From assembly GCA_025201345.1 (NCBI GenBank), contig JAIXMG010000002.1, positions 2,187,902-2,251,901 of the forward strand: a stretch of 64,000 bases of DNA. The letters are read 5' to 3'. Below the pieces are notes generated by a model, which was not told the DNA's origin, made no database searches, and was given only the letters and a program-made list of their open reading frames with translations. The DNA comes from Thamnidium elegans. Its lineage: Eukaryota > Mucoromycota > Mucoromycetes > Mucorales > Mucoraceae. Both the position numbers and the translations under genes were made by a program. How positions within the stretch are numbered: the stretch's first letter is position 1; each line of letters starts with the position of its first letter. Of this stretch, positions 63,801 through 64,000 are shown piece after piece.

Positions 63801-64000
63801 TATTGTCACCAAGGTTGATGACAACAAGGAAACTATTGTCACTGAAGTTGAAGACAAGAAGGAAACTATTGTTACTGAAGTTGAAGTCAAGAAGGATACT
63901 GTTGTCACTAAGCCTGAAGACAAGAAGGAAACTATTGTTACTGAAGTTGAAGTCAAGAAGGATACTATTGTCACCAAGTCTGAAGATAAAAAGCAAGCCG
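48882..64000 (+). CDS. Giant protein: tandem beta-trefoil (ricin-B-like) units plus helical repeats, 5' part
   Basis: Eighteen exons: 48882-49101, 49241-49594, 49654-50400, 50470-50709, 50769-50999, 51065-51574, 51640-51936, 52033-54582, 54651-55163, 55227-58589, 58646-59107, 59166-59663, 59730-60191, 60256-61443, 61500-61961, 62020-62517, 62584-63045 and 63110 onward. This is 4,649 codons in frame, still open at the window end. No signal peptide (MFEKSEQFPEGWFFIK), so probably cytosolic. Residues 7 to about 2050 hold ten units of about 150 residues, each FP.GWFFI...QLW.Y..GYLVN...LVLDI.GG......Q.W...G.I...GLVL......QRW.F.LPVF. The three QxW motifs mark a ricin-B-type beta-trefoil. There is no toxin A-chain, so this is only the carbohydrate-binding-like fold. 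Between units 7 and 8 lie an acidic Glu/Ala tract and an Ala/Gly hydrophobic stretch. Exon 10 turns to helices with Trp-rich starts and Gly-rich hydrophobic segments. Exons 11-18 are repeated helical modules. Function unknown; a scaffold role is inferred. Confidence 0.85.
55600..56960 (+). other. Alpha-helical region of the giant protein
   Basis: Within exon 10, after the last beta-trefoil, the sequence becomes Ser/Lys/Glu-rich and helix-forming. Several segments begin with paired aromatics: LIISWWRIIFMRRLSTC, TIRYWFRTLYIHISEASK, YISTWFTNILKDISW and YLTWSERRYLITYYTGMKSY. They resemble divergent copies of the later module start TNGWFIGFVEKVNSMIEVGK, suggesting that exons 11-18 arose by amplification of an older helical unit. 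No named domain is recognised. Confidence 0.5.
57865..58190 (+). other. Gly-zipper hydrophobic segments in the giant protein
   Basis: Two short hydrophobic, Gly-spaced stretches interrupt the charged region of exon 10: SVISGGVVAGGIIAGSI (from about 57865) and GAIIGGVIAGGIISGVITGV (from about 58115). Gly at every third or fourth position with Ile/Val between is the glycine-zipper pattern of membrane-inserting or amyloid-like helices. A related Ala/Gly stretch (AIITAGAIVSVAAGAAGAAA) lies in exon 8 near 53395-53455. Membrane insertion is possible but unproven. Confidence 0.6.
58202..58560 (+). repeat. Array 0 of the 132-bp (4 x 11 residue) repeat
   Basis: At the end of exon 10. Each 132-bp unit encodes four 11-residue blocks: KPEDKKETIVT, KVDDNKETIVT, EVEDKKETIVT and EVEVKKDTVVA. 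Two full units are followed by a half unit and the tail KSEDKKQAEIVVVTKDQL. Nucleotide identity between units is near complete. Confidence 0.95.
58646..61499 (+). repeat. Tandem 2,854-bp cassette, copy 1
   Basis: Four exons (A 58646-59107, B 59166-59663, C 59730-60191, D 60256-61443) with their introns, then the intron 61444-61499. Copy 2 starts at 61500 and all exon borders are offset by exactly 2,854. Introns are as conserved as exons where compared. Modules A and C share KESKQDFVSTV-type sequence, and B and D share KESKQECVDSEVTGD, so the cassette itself is a doubled dimer (AB)(CD). Confidence 0.95.
60724..61415 (+). repeat. Array 1 of the 132-bp repeat
   Basis: At the end of exon 14 (module D). 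It opens with a variant half unit (KPEDKKETIVT, EAEVKKDTVVA). Four full 132-bp units and a closing half unit with KKDTIVT follow, then the tail KSEDKKQAEIVVVTKDQL. That is two units more than arrays 0 and 2. Confidence 0.95.
61500..64000 (+). repeat. Tandem 2,854-bp cassette, copy 2 (cut by window end)
   Basis: Exons 61500-61961, 62020-62517 and 62584-63045, and the start of 63110, repeat copy 1 base for base where checked, including intron sequences such as the ATT run before exon C. The copy diverges only inside its terminal array, which is 264 bp (two units) shorter than in copy 1. The window ends inside the conserved tail. Confidence 0.95.
63578..64000 (+). repeat. Array 2 of the 132-bp repeat
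   Basis: The same variant opening half unit as array 1, then two full 132-bp units, the closing half unit and the start of the tail. The offset to array 1 drops from 2,854 at its start to 2,590 at its end, which equals two missing units. Confidence 0.95.

Overview
The window is nuclear DNA from a fungus. Genes are split by many short (about 50-110 nt) GT-AG introns. Intergenic DNA is AT-rich and full of long A/T homopolymers. Gene content (Pab1, Ypt6, a PMT2-type O-mannosyltransferase, Tyr1, an Lsb/Pin3-type SH3 protein, FUM1) is fungal. The gene style, a bacterial-type DusA and relics of Tc1/mariner-like transposases suggest an early-diverging Mucoromycota lineage, probably Mucorales. That placement is inference; no marker gene was searched.

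Layout. 1-15016 is a dense housekeeping block: eL27 (partial), uS2, Rab6/Ypt6, a nucleoplasmin-like-domain protein lacking an FKBP domain (-), protein O-mannosyltransferase (-), DusA-type tRNA-dihydrouridine synthase (+), mitochondrial bL34 (-), a CDF zinc transporter (+) and glycerol kinase (+). 15017-22315 is a gene-poor 7.3 kb island of decayed mobile-element sequence: transposase relics, a 72-bp inverted repeat pair 4.1 kb apart, a C2H2 finger relic, a 16-bp satellite, a 245-bp imperfect palindrome and a 22-bp tandem repeat. 22316-46152 returns to housekeeping genes: a DUF1295/steroid-reductase-like membrane protein, Tyr1, fumarase, Pab1 (-), an SH3 protein, a Tc1/mariner deletion derivative, an MFS-like transporter, tRNA-Lys(CUU), an alpha/beta hydrolase (-), glutathione peroxidase (-), a Nudix hydrolase (-), NOG1 (-), a second Nudix-like protein with a ruined catalytic box (-) and a membrane-anchored ER FKBP (-). 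46153-48881 is mostly non-coding, with one stretch of coding-looking exons of unknown identity.

48882 to the window end is one giant gene, still open at base 64000 (at least 4,649 codons in 18 exons). It encodes about ten tandem ricin-B-type beta-trefoil units, then an alpha-helical region with Gly-rich hydrophobic segments, then modular helical repeats and 11-residue Lys/Glu/Thr/Val repeats. Every one of its 17 visible introns is phase 1. The 3' part is a 2,854-bp, four-exon cassette repeated in tandem with its introns. This gene is the most unusual object in the window.

The genes do not form one pathway. They are individually transcribed eukaryotic genes. Possible shared upstream regions are bL34m/zinc transporter (11081-11503) and Pab1/SH3 protein (30378-31062).
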